Source: an uncultured Caryophanales bacterium (GTDB lineage: Bacteria > Bacillota_I > Bacilli_A > RF39 > UBA660). Taken from it: 64,000 nt of DNA. Numbering within the stretch: position 1 is the stretch's first letter; each line of letters starts with the position of its first letter. Under the pieces are notes generated by a model that was not told the origin of the DNA, ran no database searches, and saw nothing but the letters and a program-made list of their open reading frames with translations. The stretch is from contig CAMYVT010000001.1 in NCBI GenBank assembly GCA_947302515.1, positions 1 through 64,000 of the forward strand. The letters run 5' to 3'. A program made the translations under genes and the position numbers. This document shows positions 24,246 through 32,546 of the stretch, in pieces.

Positions 24246-25148
24246 ATGAAAAAAGCGAGTGAACTAGAAAAAGTAGATTTAACTGCCTTAACACATTCTT
24301 TTCAAGATGCTTGTGCTAATAAAGATTTTAAAAATTATGTAGACGGTTTAAATGTTAAAGATGAAATATTAATGAAGTATACTTCCAATTTAGAAGATGC
24401 GTTTTTAGAGTGTCAAAATTGTAATAAATGTAGATCTCTAAGTAACTGCAAAAATAAAGTGGAAGGTTTTTGCTTTACAGCAATACCAAATGGTAAAATT
24501 ATTAATTTTTCATATGAAGCATGTAAGAAAAAAATAGACGAATTGGAAAAGAATGCCTATAAAGATAATTTAGAACTATTTGATATAAATCAAGATATTA
24601 AAAATGCCTCATTTAAAGATGTATATAAAGATGATAAAGCAAGATTACCAATTCTTAAATATTTTAAGGAATTTATAGATCAATATAAAAATGATGAAAA
24701 ACCAAAAGGAGTATATCTTCATGGTTCTTTTGGTTCAGGTAAAACATACTTAATAGCAGCCTTATTCAATGAAATGGCAAAAAAAGGAGTAAGAAGTATT
24801 TTAATATACTATCCAGAATTTTTAAGAAAATTAAAATCATCATTTCAAACAAACTATGATGAACAATATGAAGAAATCAAAAGCATTCCACTATTATTAT
24901 TAGATGATATTGGAGCAGAGAATTGTAGTAACTGGTCAAGAGATGAAGTCTTAGGACCAATTCTCCAATATCGAATGGAAAATCACTTGCCAACATTCTT
25001 TACTTCTAATCTAACATTAGAAGAATTAGAAAAAGCCTTATCTATTACAACGTCAGGAGTAGATAAGGTAAAGGCAAGAAGAGTGATTGAAAGAATAAAA
25101 CAATTAACTATCAATCACGAATTAATAAGTAAAAATAGGAGGGATTAG
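24246..25148 (+). CDS. dnaI: Primosomal helicase loader DnaI
   Basis: The protein has 300 residues. The N-terminal part contains a Cys cluster (CQNCNKCRSLSNC, then GFC) as in the zinc domain of Bacillus DnaI that binds the replicative helicase. The C-terminal AAA+ domain has Walker A in GSFGSGKTYLIAALF, Walker B LLLLDDIGAE, and sensor 1 FFTSNLTLEELE. It loads DnaC-type helicase at origins and restart sites. ATG 24246 follows AGAGGTGGTGG. The usual partner dnaB is not next to it; the downstream gene is an RNB nuclease with a 1-nt gap. Confidence 0.9.
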   Translation: MKKASELEKVDLTALTHSFQDACANKDFKNYVDGLNVKDEILMKYTSNLEDAFLECQNCNKCRSLSNCKNKVEGFCFTAIPNGKIINFSYEACKKKIDELEKNAYKDNLELFDINQDIKNASFKDVYKDDKARLPILKYFKEFIDQYKNDEKPKGVYLHGSFGSGKTYLIAALFNEMAKKGVRSILIYYPEFLRKLKSSFQTNYDEQYEEIKSIPLLLLDDIGAENCSNWSRDEVLGPILQYRMENHLPTFFTSNLTLEELEKALSITTSGVDKVKARRVIERIKQLTINHELISKNRRD

Positions 25149-25149
25149 G

Positions 25150-27072
25150 ATGAACATTGAAAAAGCATTACGTAATTATCTAAAAGGTAATGGACCAAAA
25201 GTTAAAGATAGAGTTTTTTTCAAATACTCTAAAAACAATGGTGATGCTGTAATCAATGTTCTTTTTAAATTGGCAAATGAAGAATTAGATACAATGACTA
25301 ATCAAAAAACATTAGATAGAGTAGTTGAAGTATTAAGATTAGGAGAAATAATTCTTCAGAATGAAGAGGGATTAAATAGAAAAGCAATTGCTAGAAAAAT
25401 AAATAAACTTGTAGAAAAATTAGATAGAATTATACTAGAAGGAAAGAATAAATTTGATAATATTAATAAAATTAAAAGTGAGTTCAATAAAGTTAGAAGA
25501 GAATTAGAAGTGTTATTAGAAATGATAGAAGTAAAAGATACTAAGCAATATGATTTTATGGAATTTCTTATAGAAGAAACTAAAGATATTACATACTTAG
25601 AATATACTTTAAAGAAAATACCATCACTTGCTAATGTCAGAGATAAAAATGAAGTACCATTATTTAGAATAATTATTAATAGATATTTAAAAAGTGAAGA
25701 AGATGAAGATTTATTATATTATGAAAATTTAATATCATTAATTATGTCTCAGAAAAATTTTAGTTTTAGTGAAAGAAAAAAAAGAGATTGTTTAGATGAT
25801 ATATATAAGTATTTAAATAAACTTAGTTATAATAAAAGAAGTGAAAAGAAAAATAAAAAGAAGATAGAAGGAATAAATAGATTAGTAGAAACTATAAAAG
25901 GACTTAATTGTAGTTCTAAAGATATAGAAGAAATCGCTTCTAGATATAATATACATGTTAATTTTCAACCACAATTATTAGAAGATCTAAAATTAGTTAG
26001 AGAATCTAAAACTGGACAAATGACAGATAGAATAGAAGTAGAAGATTATATTATTTCAATGGATAAAGGCGAATCCATTGAAATAGATGATTCCTTATCA
26101 TGCAGAGTACTCGAAAATGGTAATTTTCTTTTAGGTGTTCATATTGCTTCGGTATTAAGTTATTATCCATATGAATCAGATATAGTACAAGAAGCAATAT
26201 ATAGAAATCAAGCTATATATTTACCATATATATATCAAACTGATGATAATGATTTTCATAGGACAGTACCAATATTTCCTTATGAGTTTGCTGCTGTTCA
26301 AGGATCATTATTAGAAGGAGAAAAAAGATTAGCCAGAAGTTATTATTTTGAAATAACACCAACTGGTGAAATAGTTGATGAAAAGTTTTTAAAAACAATT
26401 ATTACTAACAATAAAAGATTGACTTATCAAGAAGCAAATGATGTTATAGTAAATGGTTCTGATAATGAATTATTAAATGATACCATTCAATACTTATCAG
26501 TATTAGCCTCAATATTAGATAGTAAGTATCAAGGTAGTGAATTATATGAACAATTAAAAGAAAATACTGACGATTATTCAGAATTAAGAGTTAGAAAATC
26601 AGGTTCAGAAAATATTGTATATCAGACTATGTTATTAACAGGTAATAGAGTAGCAGAGTTCTTTGCTTCAAATAATTATCCATGTCTATATAGAGTTCAT
26701 GAAGTAAATGAAGAAAATCAAGAAAAACTTCAAGCAATGATTGATACATTAAATGAAACATATGGTGGAGAACAATTTAAAAATTTATATCAATTAATTG
26801 AAGGATTATATCCAAAGGGTTGGTATTCAACAAAAGGAAAACATAATGGTTTGGGTCTAGATCATTATTGTCACTGTACTTCTTTATTAAGAAGAGCAGC
26901 AGATATAATAGTAGAGCATGCTTTAGAAGTGTGTTATGATAACGAACCAACTCCAGAAGAATTAGAAGAATTAAGACAAGAAATTGAAGAAAAAGCTAAT
27001 CTAATTAATTCAAGACAATCTCCAATAGAATACTTTGTAAAAGAATATAAAAAGAAATATCATCATAGATGA
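25150..27072 (+). CDS. RNB-domain ribonuclease of atypical layout
   Basis: The protein has 640 residues. The RNB (RNase II/R) catalytic domain starts near residue 295 with MDKGESIEIDDSLSCR, which matches the Asp-rich site; one of the four family Asp appears as Glu. LGVHIASVLSYYP and FFASNNYPCLYRVHE are further family segments, and HCTSLLRRAADIIVEH near the end matches the conserved C-terminal helix. The first 280 residues are helical and charged, with no cold-shock domains, and there is no C-terminal S1 domain. It probably degrades RNA 3' to 5', but target recognition must differ from RNase R. ATG 25150 starts 1 nt after the dnaI stop. Confidence 0.78.
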   Translation: MNIEKALRNYLKGNGPKVKDRVFFKYSKNNGDAVINVLFKLANEELDTMTNQKTLDRVVEVLRLGEIILQNEEGLNRKAIARKINKLVEKLDRIILEGKNKFDNINKIKSEFNKVRRELEVLLEMIEVKDTKQYDFMEFLIEETKDITYLEYTLKKIPSLANVRDKNEVPLFRIIINRYLKSEEDEDLLYYENLISLIMSQKNFSFSERKKRDCLDDIYKYLNKLSYNKRSEKKNKKKIEGINRLVETIKGLNCSSKDIEEIASRYNIHVNFQPQLLEDLKLVRESKTGQMTDRIEVEDYIISMDKGESIEIDDSLSCRVLENGNFLLGVHIASVLSYYPYESDIVQEAIYRNQAIYLPYIYQTDDNDFHRTVPIFPYEFAAVQGSLLEGEKRLARSYYFEITPTGEIVDEKFLKTIITNNKRLTYQEANDVIVNGSDNELLNDTIQYLSVLASILDSKYQGSELYEQLKENTDDYSELRVRKSGSENIVYQTMLLTGNRVAEFFASNNYPCLYRVHEVNEENQEKLQAMIDTLNETYGGEQFKNLYQLIEGLYPKGWYSTKGKHNGLGLDHYCHCTSLLRRAADIIVEHALEVCYDNEPTPEELEELRQEIEEKANLINSRQSPIEYFVKEYKKKYHHR

Positions 27073-27080
27073 TATTTTTT
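27056..27080 (+). terminator. Terminator of the dnaI/RNB operon
   Basis: The stem AATATCAT/ATGATATT with a CATAG loop is followed by four further T. The stop codon TGA lies within the 3' arm. Confidence 0.7.
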
Positions 27081-27182
27081 ATTATAAATAATTTTTATAA
27101 ACATATTTAATATCATTATTTGACATTATAGCAACATCTCATTATAATACTCAATTACTTTCTACATCAAGGAGGAGTCAAT

Positions 27183-27980
27183 ATGTTTAACGATACATTA
27201 AGTCATAAACAAAAAACAGTTATAATTATATCGTTAATAATGTTAAGCATATCCATAGGTTTACAAATAAGAGAATATAAGAATAGCCTTACCCCATATA
27301 CTATTAACTATGAATATGTAAATATAAAAGATATGACAGAACCTCATATAGCAACAAAAGTTAGTAACAACAATGTCGTTACAGATTTATTAAATAATTT
27401 TCAAGAAGTATTTGGAGATGTAGAAGAAGTATATTTGGGAAGTTCACCACAAGCAGTGAACTTGCCCACAACCTTAAATGCTGCAGCTAATGCAGCCCCA
27501 AAACGTATATGGTATCTACCTACCCAATATGGAAGCATAACCCAATATCCACATTATGGTCATGTAGCATACGATTTAACGAGTTGGCGTGGAACAGCTG
27601 AAACTATCTTCCCAATTGCTAATGGAATAGTAACCGGTATGTATACAGATAATGCCGGAGCCTTAATTGTAACTGTATTGCATAATGTAAATGGAGTGAA
27701 ATATACCTCCCAGTATATTCATTTATCTAGTTATGCTCCAGGATTATATCCCGGAAAACCAGTAACAATAAATGATGCCTTAGGTCAAATGGGAACTACA
27801 GGTAATTCAACAGGAGTACATCTACATATAGCTGTCCTAGATTGTGCATTATTCGATTCCCAGGATCCAAATTGTTATGATTTGAATGCATGGTATCGTT
27901 ATGGAAATACTAGAATATCTCAAAACTTTTATGGTTTAGGAGTATTAACTTATGTTCCTAATTCATGGAGTAGTAGATAA
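27183..27980 (+). CDS. M23-family metallopeptidase, membrane anchored
   Basis: The protein has 265 residues. One N-terminal membrane helix (about 12-28) follows a short cytoplasmic end. The C-terminal LytM-type domain has the metal site GHVAYDL (His and Asp), a Gly/Ile rich core (FPIANGIVTGMYTDNAGALI), YTSQYIHLS and the HLHIAV motif. It is likely a peptidoglycan endopeptidase acting outside the membrane. The segment before the domain is Ala/Asn-rich. Codon usage is slightly richer in C than its neighbours. ATG 27183 follows AAGGAGGAG at ideal distance. Confidence 0.85.
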   Translation: MFNDTLSHKQKTVIIISLIMLSISIGLQIREYKNSLTPYTINYEYVNIKDMTEPHIATKVSNNNVVTDLLNNFQEVFGDVEEVYLGSSPQAVNLPTTLNAAANAAPKRIWYLPTQYGSITQYPHYGHVAYDLTSWRGTAETIFPIANGIVTGMYTDNAGALIVTVLHNVNGVKYTSQYIHLSSYAPGLYPGKPVTINDALGQMGTTGNSTGVHLHIAVLDCALFDSQDPNCYDLNAWYRYGNTRISQNFYGLGVLTYVPNSWSSR

Positions 27981-27985
27981 AAATA

Positions 27986-27994
27986 TGATATAAT
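27986..27994 (+). promoter_or_regulatory. Extended -10 promoter
   Basis: TGATATAAT stands 20 nt before the next start codon and 6 nt after the stop of the M23 gene. Confidence 0.65.
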
Positions 27995-28013
27995 AAAATA
28001 GAGGTCGATTATT

Positions 28014-28550
28014 ATGTCATTAGATAGTATTAATAAACAAATGAAAATAGATGTTAATGAAGCAAGTGGTATCTCTAGTAAATGTAAACAAAAATTACTA
28101 AAACTAGTAGAAAAACATTTCAAAGTAGATTTACCTAATGATAATTATTTAAACATTGATATTGAAGTACTAAAAAATGGTAATATCAAAATGAGAGATG
28201 TTGAATATCAAACTATAGATCCAGTTAAAACAGAAAAAGAATTATCTGAAAGATTTGATTCATTTCAACAAGAAGTAAATATATTATTAGAAAAAAATGA
28301 AATTAATTTTGACACATTAACATCAAAAAAAGAAAGAAACAATTTAATATGGGTAATATTTATAACATTTGCTATTATAATTATTATTTTAAATTCTATT
28401 AGATTATTACTAGCAGGAGATTTATATAGCCTATTATGGATAATAATTATCATAGGATTCTATGTAACTCCAGCAACCGGTAATGGCATTAGAAATAGGT
28501 ATATAAGAGCCTATAAATATATAAGAAGACTAATTTACAAAAAGAAATAA
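28014..28550 (+). CDS. Unknown two-helix membrane protein
   Basis: The protein has 178 residues. Residues 1-100 are soluble and charged; two membrane helices follow (NLIWVIFITFAIIIIILNSI and LLWIIIIIGFYVTP) with a basic cytoplasmic tail ending YIRRLIYKKK. Not recognised. It has its own promoter upstream, and the T-box operon follows. Confidence 0.65.
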   Translation: MSLDSINKQMKIDVNEASGISSKCKQKLLKLVEKHFKVDLPNDNYLNIDIEVLKNGNIKMRDVEYQTIDPVKTEKELSERFDSFQQEVNILLEKNEINFDTLTSKKERNNLIWVIFITFAIIIIILNSIRLLLAGDLYSLLWIIIIIGFYVTPATGNGIRNRYIRAYKYIRRLIYKKK

Positions 28551-28562
28551 TAGTGTTATAAT
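28534..28562 (+). promoter_or_regulatory. Promoter of the T-box operon
   Basis: TTTACA (28534-28539), a 17-nt spacer and TATAAT (28557-28562) preceded by TGT form a near-consensus promoter that overlaps the end of the previous gene. Transcription should start near 28569. Confidence 0.8.
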
Positions 28563-28568
28563 CTATCT

Positions 28569-28770
28569 ATTGGAAGAAATACAATGACAAAGGACAAGAT
28601 TTTATTCAAATCTTTTATAGAGAGTTCATGGTAGGTGTAAATGGACAAGTATGAATAAGATTACTACCTTTAGAGTAGAATTATGAAAAGTAATTCCGGC
28701 GCAAGTCGTTATTAAAATGAGAAAAACAAAGGATGGTACCGTGCATTGCACTCCTGTACAATCCTTTTTT
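28569..28770 (+). ncRNA. T-box riboswitch, threonine type
   Basis: The leader ends with the T-box segment GGATGGTACCGTGCA (TGGTACC at 28734-28740) followed by a terminator helix AAAGGAT/ATCCTTT (28728-28734 with 28761-28767) and a T run. Upstream is a long stem I region with AGAGAG and ACTACCTTTAGAG. ACC at 28666-28668 is the likely specifier codon (ACT at 28663 is also Thr). The operon encodes threonyl-tRNA synthetase, which fits. Uncharged tRNA-Thr would pair with the specifier and the TGGT bulge and prevent termination. TGGT would pair with a discriminator A. Confidence 0.88.
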
Positions 28771-28789
28771 ATTTGTAAGGAGAATTTAT

Positions 28790-29410
28790 ATGAAAATAGA
28801 AGTATTAAGACATGCATCTATAAAATTAAGTGGAAATAAAATAATATATATAGATCCATATCTAGTAAAAGAACCATTACATGATGCAGACTATATTTTT
28901 ATAACTCATGATCATTATGATCATTATGATGAAGAATCAATTAATAATATTAAAAAAGATACAACAAAAATAATTGTACCAGTATGTTTAAAAGATAAAG
29001 GATATGACTTAGTAGTAGAACCACAAAAGCACTATGAAATAGATAATATTTCATTTGATACAATAAGTTCCTACAATATTAGTAAGTCATTCCATCCTAA
29101 AGAAAAGCAATATGTTGGATATAATATCTGTTTAGAAGATACATTCTTCTATATCATGGGAGATACTGACCGAACACCTGAGACCTATATGGTCGATACA
29201 GATTATTGCTTTGTACCAATAGGTGGAACCTATACAATGAGTGCAAAAGAAGCAGCAGATTATATTAACTTTATTAAACCTCAAGTAGCAATCCCAATTC
29301 ATTATGGTTCTATTGTAGGAGATATAGATTTAGGAAAGAAATTTGCCAATAAAGTAAATAAAGATATAGAAGTAGAAATAAAGATAGGAGAAAAAGAAGA
29401 TGCTAGTTAA
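28790..29410 (+). CDS. Metallo-beta-lactamase fold hydrolase (UlaG-like)
   Basis: The protein has 206 residues, read from ATG 28790 behind AAGGAGAA; the longer frame would start inside the terminator of the T-box. Metal motif HDHYDHYDEE, later FYIMGDTDRTPE and IPIHYGSIVGD fit the YycJ/UlaG-like single-domain class. The substrate is unknown. It is the first gene after a threonine T-box and overlaps the next gene by 11 nt, so its product is made when tRNA-Thr is uncharged. Confidence 0.8.
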   Translation: MKIEVLRHASIKLSGNKIIYIDPYLVKEPLHDADYIFITHDHYDHYDEESINNIKKDTTKIIVPVCLKDKGYDLVVEPQKHYEIDNISFDTISSYNISKSFHPKEKQYVGYNICLEDTFFYIMGDTDRTPETYMVDTDYCFVPIGGTYTMSAKEAADYINFIKPQVAIPIHYGSIVGDIDLGKKFANKVNKDIEVEIKIGEKEDAS

Positions 29411-29879
29411 AAGATTTAGTGAATTAAGTGAAGAAGCTCTTAATAAAATAATTGATAAGCATTTTTCACATTGGTCTCAATATAGTGAATTAATGACCTT
29501 AGAAAATACAACATATAAATTTAAAGAATTATATGCAAAAAATACTGATATACCATATGGTATTGCTCTTATTGATAAAGATGAAATAATTGGATTTTGT
29601 GTATTAAAAGTAGATAATTTAAAATTTTATCCAGAATATAATCCATGGATAAGTGATGTAATGATATTTGATAAATATAGAGGTAAAGGAAATGGAATAA
29701 AATTAATAAATGCTGCTAAGGAAGAATTAAGAAAATTAAATTATAATAAGGCATATTTATGGACAGATAAAGCACCAGTTTTTTATGAAAAACAAGGATT
29801 CAAATATATAAAAGATGTCTTAAAAAATGATGAGAGTGGATATGGAAGACTATATTCAATAGATATAAAGGAGAATTAA
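29400..29879 (+). CDS. GNAT-family N-acetyltransferase
   Basis: The protein has 159 residues. The acetyl-CoA site motif is FDKYRGKGNGIKLINAAKEE, preceded by a strand ending in WISDVMI and followed by ALYLWTD-type strand (KAYLWTDKAPVFYEKQGFKY). The substrate is unknown. ATG 29400 overlaps the end of the hydrolase gene and thrS begins 1 nt after its stop. Sitting between a threonine T-box and thrS suggests it is tied to Thr or tRNA-Thr metabolism. Confidence 0.83.
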   Translation: MLVKRFSELSEEALNKIIDKHFSHWSQYSELMTLENTTYKFKELYAKNTDIPYGIALIDKDEIIGFCVLKVDNLKFYPEYNPWISDVMIFDKYRGKGNGIKLINAAKEELRKLNYNKAYLWTDKAPVFYEKQGFKYIKDVLKNDESGYGRLYSIDIKEN

Positions 29880-29880
29880 T

Positions 29881-31644
29881 ATGATAAATATAAAAGAAGA
29901 TGAAAGATTATTTAAATTAAATCACTCTTGTGCTCATTTATTAGCGCAAGCAATTACTCATCTATACCCACAAGCTAAATTCTGGGTAGGACCTGCTATA
30001 GAAGAAGGATTCTATTATGATATAGATTTAGGTGATGAAGTAATTAAAGAAGAAGATTTAGAGAAAATTGAAAAAGAAATGAAAAAATGTGCTAAAGATA
30101 ATAAAAATATCGTTAGACACGAATTAAGTAAAGAAGAAGCATTAGAAAAGTTTAAAGATGATCCATACAAAATAGATTTAATATCTAGAATGGATGAAGA
30201 TGAAGTTACTATTTCTTGCTACACTCAAGGAGATTTTACTGATTTATGTAAAGGACCTCATGTAAATAACACAAAAGAATTAAAAAACTTTAAATTATTA
30301 AAAGTATCAGGAGCATATTGGAAAGGTGATTCCAATAATAAGATGCTTCAAAGAATATATGGTATTTGTTTTGATAATCCAGAAGATTTAGAAAATCATC
30401 TTAAAGCCTTAGCAGAAGCAGCTGAAAGAGATCATAGAAAGATTGGTAAAGAATTAGGTATTTATATGATGAGTGATTTAGTAGGAAGAGGGTTACCAAT
30501 GTATTTACCTAATGGATTTATATTATGGAATGAATTAGAAAACTATATTCGTAATAAAGAAATTGCTAGAGGATATAAACATGTACAAACTCCACCTTTA
30601 GGAAATGTTGAATTATATAAAACAAGTGGTCATTTAGATCATTACAAAGATGCAATGTTCCCTATAATGGAAGTAGAAGATGAACAATATGTATTACGTC
30701 CAATGAACTGTCCTCATCATATGGTAATGTATGCCAATGATATTCATTCATATAGAGATTTGCCTTTACGTATTGCAGAAATTGCCAGAGATTGTCGTTA
30801 TGAGACAAGTGGTTCTCTAAAAGGAATTGAGCGAGTTCGTACATTCTGTCAAAATGATTCACATATATTCTGTACTCCAGATCAAATAGAATCAGAATTT
30901 AAGAATGTAGTTGATTTAATACTAGAATGTTATAAAGATTTAGGAATTAAAGATTTTAAATTTGAATTAGCACTTCGTGACCCAGAAGATAAAGTTAAGT
31001 TCTATCCTGATGATGAAATGTGGGATAAAGCAGAAAATGCTCTACGTAAAATATTAGATGATATTGGTATTCCATATAAAGAAATGATAGGAGACGCTGC
31101 ATTCTATGGCCCTAAACTTGATGTTCAAGTAAAACCAGCAGTAGGAAATGAATTCAGTTTATCTACTTGTCAAATAGATTTCTGTTTACCAATGAAATTT
31201 GAATTAACTTATATAGATTCAGATGGTAATAAGAAAACTCCAGTTGTTCTTCATAGAGCTGTTTTTGGTTCACTTGATAGAACAATTGCCTATTATCTTG
31301 AAGAAACAAAAGGTATTTTACCAACATGGTTAGCACCAGTACAAGTATTAGTAATGCCAGTTAATTCTGAATTTCAAGGAGAATATGCTAGAGAAGTATA
31401 TAGCCTTTTAAAAGAAAATGGCATAAGAGTAGAAATAGATGATAGAAATGAAAAATTAGGATATCGTTTAAGAGAATCTCAAATTAAAAAAGTTCCATAT
31501 ACGATTATTTTGGGAGATAAAGAAAAAGATAATAAAGAAATTAGTTATAGATTATTTGGTCATCAAGATACAACAACAGTATCACAAGAAGAATTTATAA
31601 AAACAATTAAAGAAGAGATAAATAATCATGAATTAAGAAAATAA
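29881..31644 (+). CDS. thrS: Threonyl-tRNA synthetase lacking the TGS domain
   Basis: The protein has 587 residues (usually about 640). It begins directly with the editing domain (LNHSCAHLLAQAITHLYP, later DLCKGPHV), so the N-terminal TGS domain of about 60 residues is missing. The class II core is complete: MNCPHHMVMY (Cys zinc ligand; the family usually has MNCPGH), RYETSGSLKGIERVR (motif 2), NDSHIFC, LHRAVFGSLDRTIAYYLE (motif 3), and the anticodon-binding domain from about residue 490. Strong GGAGAA before ATG 29881 and no open frame for TGS upstream (another gene occupies it) confirm the short form. Confidence 0.95.
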   Translation: MINIKEDERLFKLNHSCAHLLAQAITHLYPQAKFWVGPAIEEGFYYDIDLGDEVIKEEDLEKIEKEMKKCAKDNKNIVRHELSKEEALEKFKDDPYKIDLISRMDEDEVTISCYTQGDFTDLCKGPHVNNTKELKNFKLLKVSGAYWKGDSNNKMLQRIYGICFDNPEDLENHLKALAEAAERDHRKIGKELGIYMMSDLVGRGLPMYLPNGFILWNELENYIRNKEIARGYKHVQTPPLGNVELYKTSGHLDHYKDAMFPIMEVEDEQYVLRPMNCPHHMVMYANDIHSYRDLPLRIAEIARDCRYETSGSLKGIERVRTFCQNDSHIFCTPDQIESEFKNVVDLILECYKDLGIKDFKFELALRDPEDKVKFYPDDEMWDKAENALRKILDDIGIPYKEMIGDAAFYGPKLDVQVKPAVGNEFSLSTCQIDFCLPMKFELTYIDSDGNKKTPVVLHRAVFGSLDRTIAYYLEETKGILPTWLAPVQVLVMPVNSEFQGEYAREVYSLLKENGIRVEIDDRNEKLGYRLRESQIKKVPYTIILGDKEKDNKEISYRLFGHQDTTTVSQEEFIKTIKEEINNHELRK

Positions 31645-31668
31645 AAAGTGCATCAAAGCACTTTTTTT
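31643..31668. terminator. Bidirectional terminator after thrS
   Basis: AAAAAGTGC/GCACTTTTT with an ATCAAA loop has an A run on the left and seven T on the right. It ends the thrS transcript and would also end a minus strand transcript from the element at 31.7-31.9 kb. Confidence 0.85.
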
Positions 31669-31676
31669 GTTATAAT
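31668..31676 (+). promoter_or_regulatory. Extended -10 promoter inside the terminator T tract
   Basis: TGTTATAAT begins at the last T of the thrS terminator. Transcription should start close to 31683, which is the left end of the inverted-repeat element. Confidence 0.65.
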
Positions 31677-31682
31677 AAAAGT

Positions 31683-31893
31683 AGGAACACTTAATTTGCA
31701 GGTTAAGTGTCACCGATAGTGGTCACTTAACACTATAGTGTTAGGTGTTTTCTTTTAATTTAATACCATAGATAGTAAATAAATTAAAAGGAAGTTTACT
31801 ATTATTAAAGAAAAGATTAAAAAATCTTCTTTACTCATAATAATCACCTCCTTTTTATTAGAAACTCAGTGACACCTAACATTAAGTATTCCT
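31683..31893. repeat. Inverted-repeat element flanked by duplicated terminator/promoter modules
   Basis: Ends AGGAACACTTAAT and ATTAAGTATTCCT are 13-bp inverted repeats with one mismatch. On each side stands a related module of about 35 bp: AAAAAGTGCAT, a variable loop, a T run and TGTTATAATA (31643-31677 and 31917-31951). The arrangement could come from a MITE-like insertion or from duplication of the module around an RNA gene. No transposase is present. Confidence 0.5.
31755..31838 (-). CDS. 27-residue hydrophobic peptide, type I toxin candidate
   Basis: On the minus strand AGGAGGTGA (31844-31852) is spaced 8 nt (from AGGAGG) before ATG 31838. The frame encodes a short charged start (MSKED) and one membrane-spanning stretch (FLIFSLIIVNFLLIYLLSMV) ending LN and TAA. 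Size, strong ribosome binding site and a single hydrophobic helix match the general type of type I toxins, though no known family is matched. The mRNA ends can pair with each other (31872-31893 with 31683-31695 and 31740-31748), a typical way to restrain toxin translation. A small regulatory membrane peptide is the alternative. Confidence 0.55.
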   Translation of the reverse strand: MSKEDFLIFSLIIVNFLLIYLLSMVLN

Positions 31894-31916
31894 AATATAT
31901 TATTCTTAATAAAACA

Positions 31917-31950
31917 AAAAAGTGCATTATTTGTACTTTTTTGTTATAAT
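31917..31950 (+). promoter_or_regulatory. Terminator with fused extended -10 promoter
   Basis: The hairpin AAAAAGTGCA/TGTACTTTTT is followed at once by TGTTATAAT (31942-31950). It would stop the structured RNA and start the transcript of the 168-residue protein gene. Confidence 0.6.
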
Positions 31951-32023
31951 AGTAAGTCAAGAACTTATAGTGGTAAAGAGATTATGGTCTAACAGTCCTC
32001 TAAAACGAAAGGTAGGTAATAAA

Positions 32024-32530
32024 ATGAAAGAAATAGAAGAGGAATATGCATCTCATGTAGTACCAAAAGAATTATCTAAAAGAATAAAGAACCCCTATAT
32101 TTTAGTTTTAAATATAGAGAGTATTATAAAAGAACTTGAAAATGATGAAAAAACTATATATAGAAAAAAAAGAAGAAATCATATTGCTCAAAAGGTAATG
32201 TTTAATTCAAGTAATCTCCTAAAAGAAGAAGAAAAATATTATAATGGTTTTCTTGAATTAATAAGAGATAATATTTATATGATAATCAGTATAACTGATG
32301 TTTTAACAGACGAAACATTTCCAGAATTAATAAAATTAATGGATTTTATAGTGAAAAAGTATGAAGAAAATAAATCATATTATCTGAGTAAAATAGAAGG
32401 ATTAGATCTTGCAAAAAGTGGTATTGGATATCTTGATAATAGACAAAACTATTCTCATCCAGCAGTAAAAGAATTTTTAGAAAATAAGATAAATAGTTTA
32501 AATAGTACAAAAAAACTAGAAAAAAAGTAA
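32024..32530 (+). CDS. Unknown soluble protein
   Basis: The protein has 168 residues, all helical and charged, with no membrane helix and only poor hints of function. ATG 32024 is preceded by AAGGTAGGTAA; a longer in-frame start at 31922 would lie before the promoter's transcription start. The leader of about 65 nt contains a small possible hairpin (AGAG/CTCT around TGGTCTAACAGTC). The C-end is Lys-rich. Not recognised. It lies between the small RNA element and dnaG, with its own promoter. Confidence 0.65.
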   Translation: MKEIEEEYASHVVPKELSKRIKNPYILVLNIESIIKELENDEKTIYRKKRRNHIAQKVMFNSSNLLKEEEKYYNGFLELIRDNIYMIISITDVLTDETFPELIKLMDFIVKKYEENKSYYLSKIEGLDLAKSGIGYLDNRQNYSHPAVKEFLENKINSLNSTKKLEKK

Positions 32531-32546
32531 AAAATATGATATTTAT

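Larger units (their letters stand above)
31683..31943 (+). ncRNA. Predicted structured RNA, antisense to a small peptide gene
   Basis: From its promoter the + transcript would begin AGGAACACTTAAT and end at the hairpin/T run 31917-31943. It can fold strongly: GTTAAGTG/CACTTAAC (31702-31709 with 31724-31731), the palindrome AACACTATAGTGTT (31729-31742), GTTAGGTGT (31740-31748) with ACACCTAAC (31872-31880) and AGGAACACTTAAT (31683-31695) with ATTAAGTATTCCT (31881-31893, one mismatch). It contains no start codon with a ribosome binding site on this strand, but covers the complement of the peptide gene at 31755-31838. An antitoxin-like antisense RNA is the simplest reading; no family is recognised. 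Confidence 0.55.

Noticed and set aside
31683..31893. Transposon or IS remnant with transposase
   Set aside because: The element is only about 210 bp, and the only frame with a ribosome binding site is the 27-residue hydrophobic peptide.
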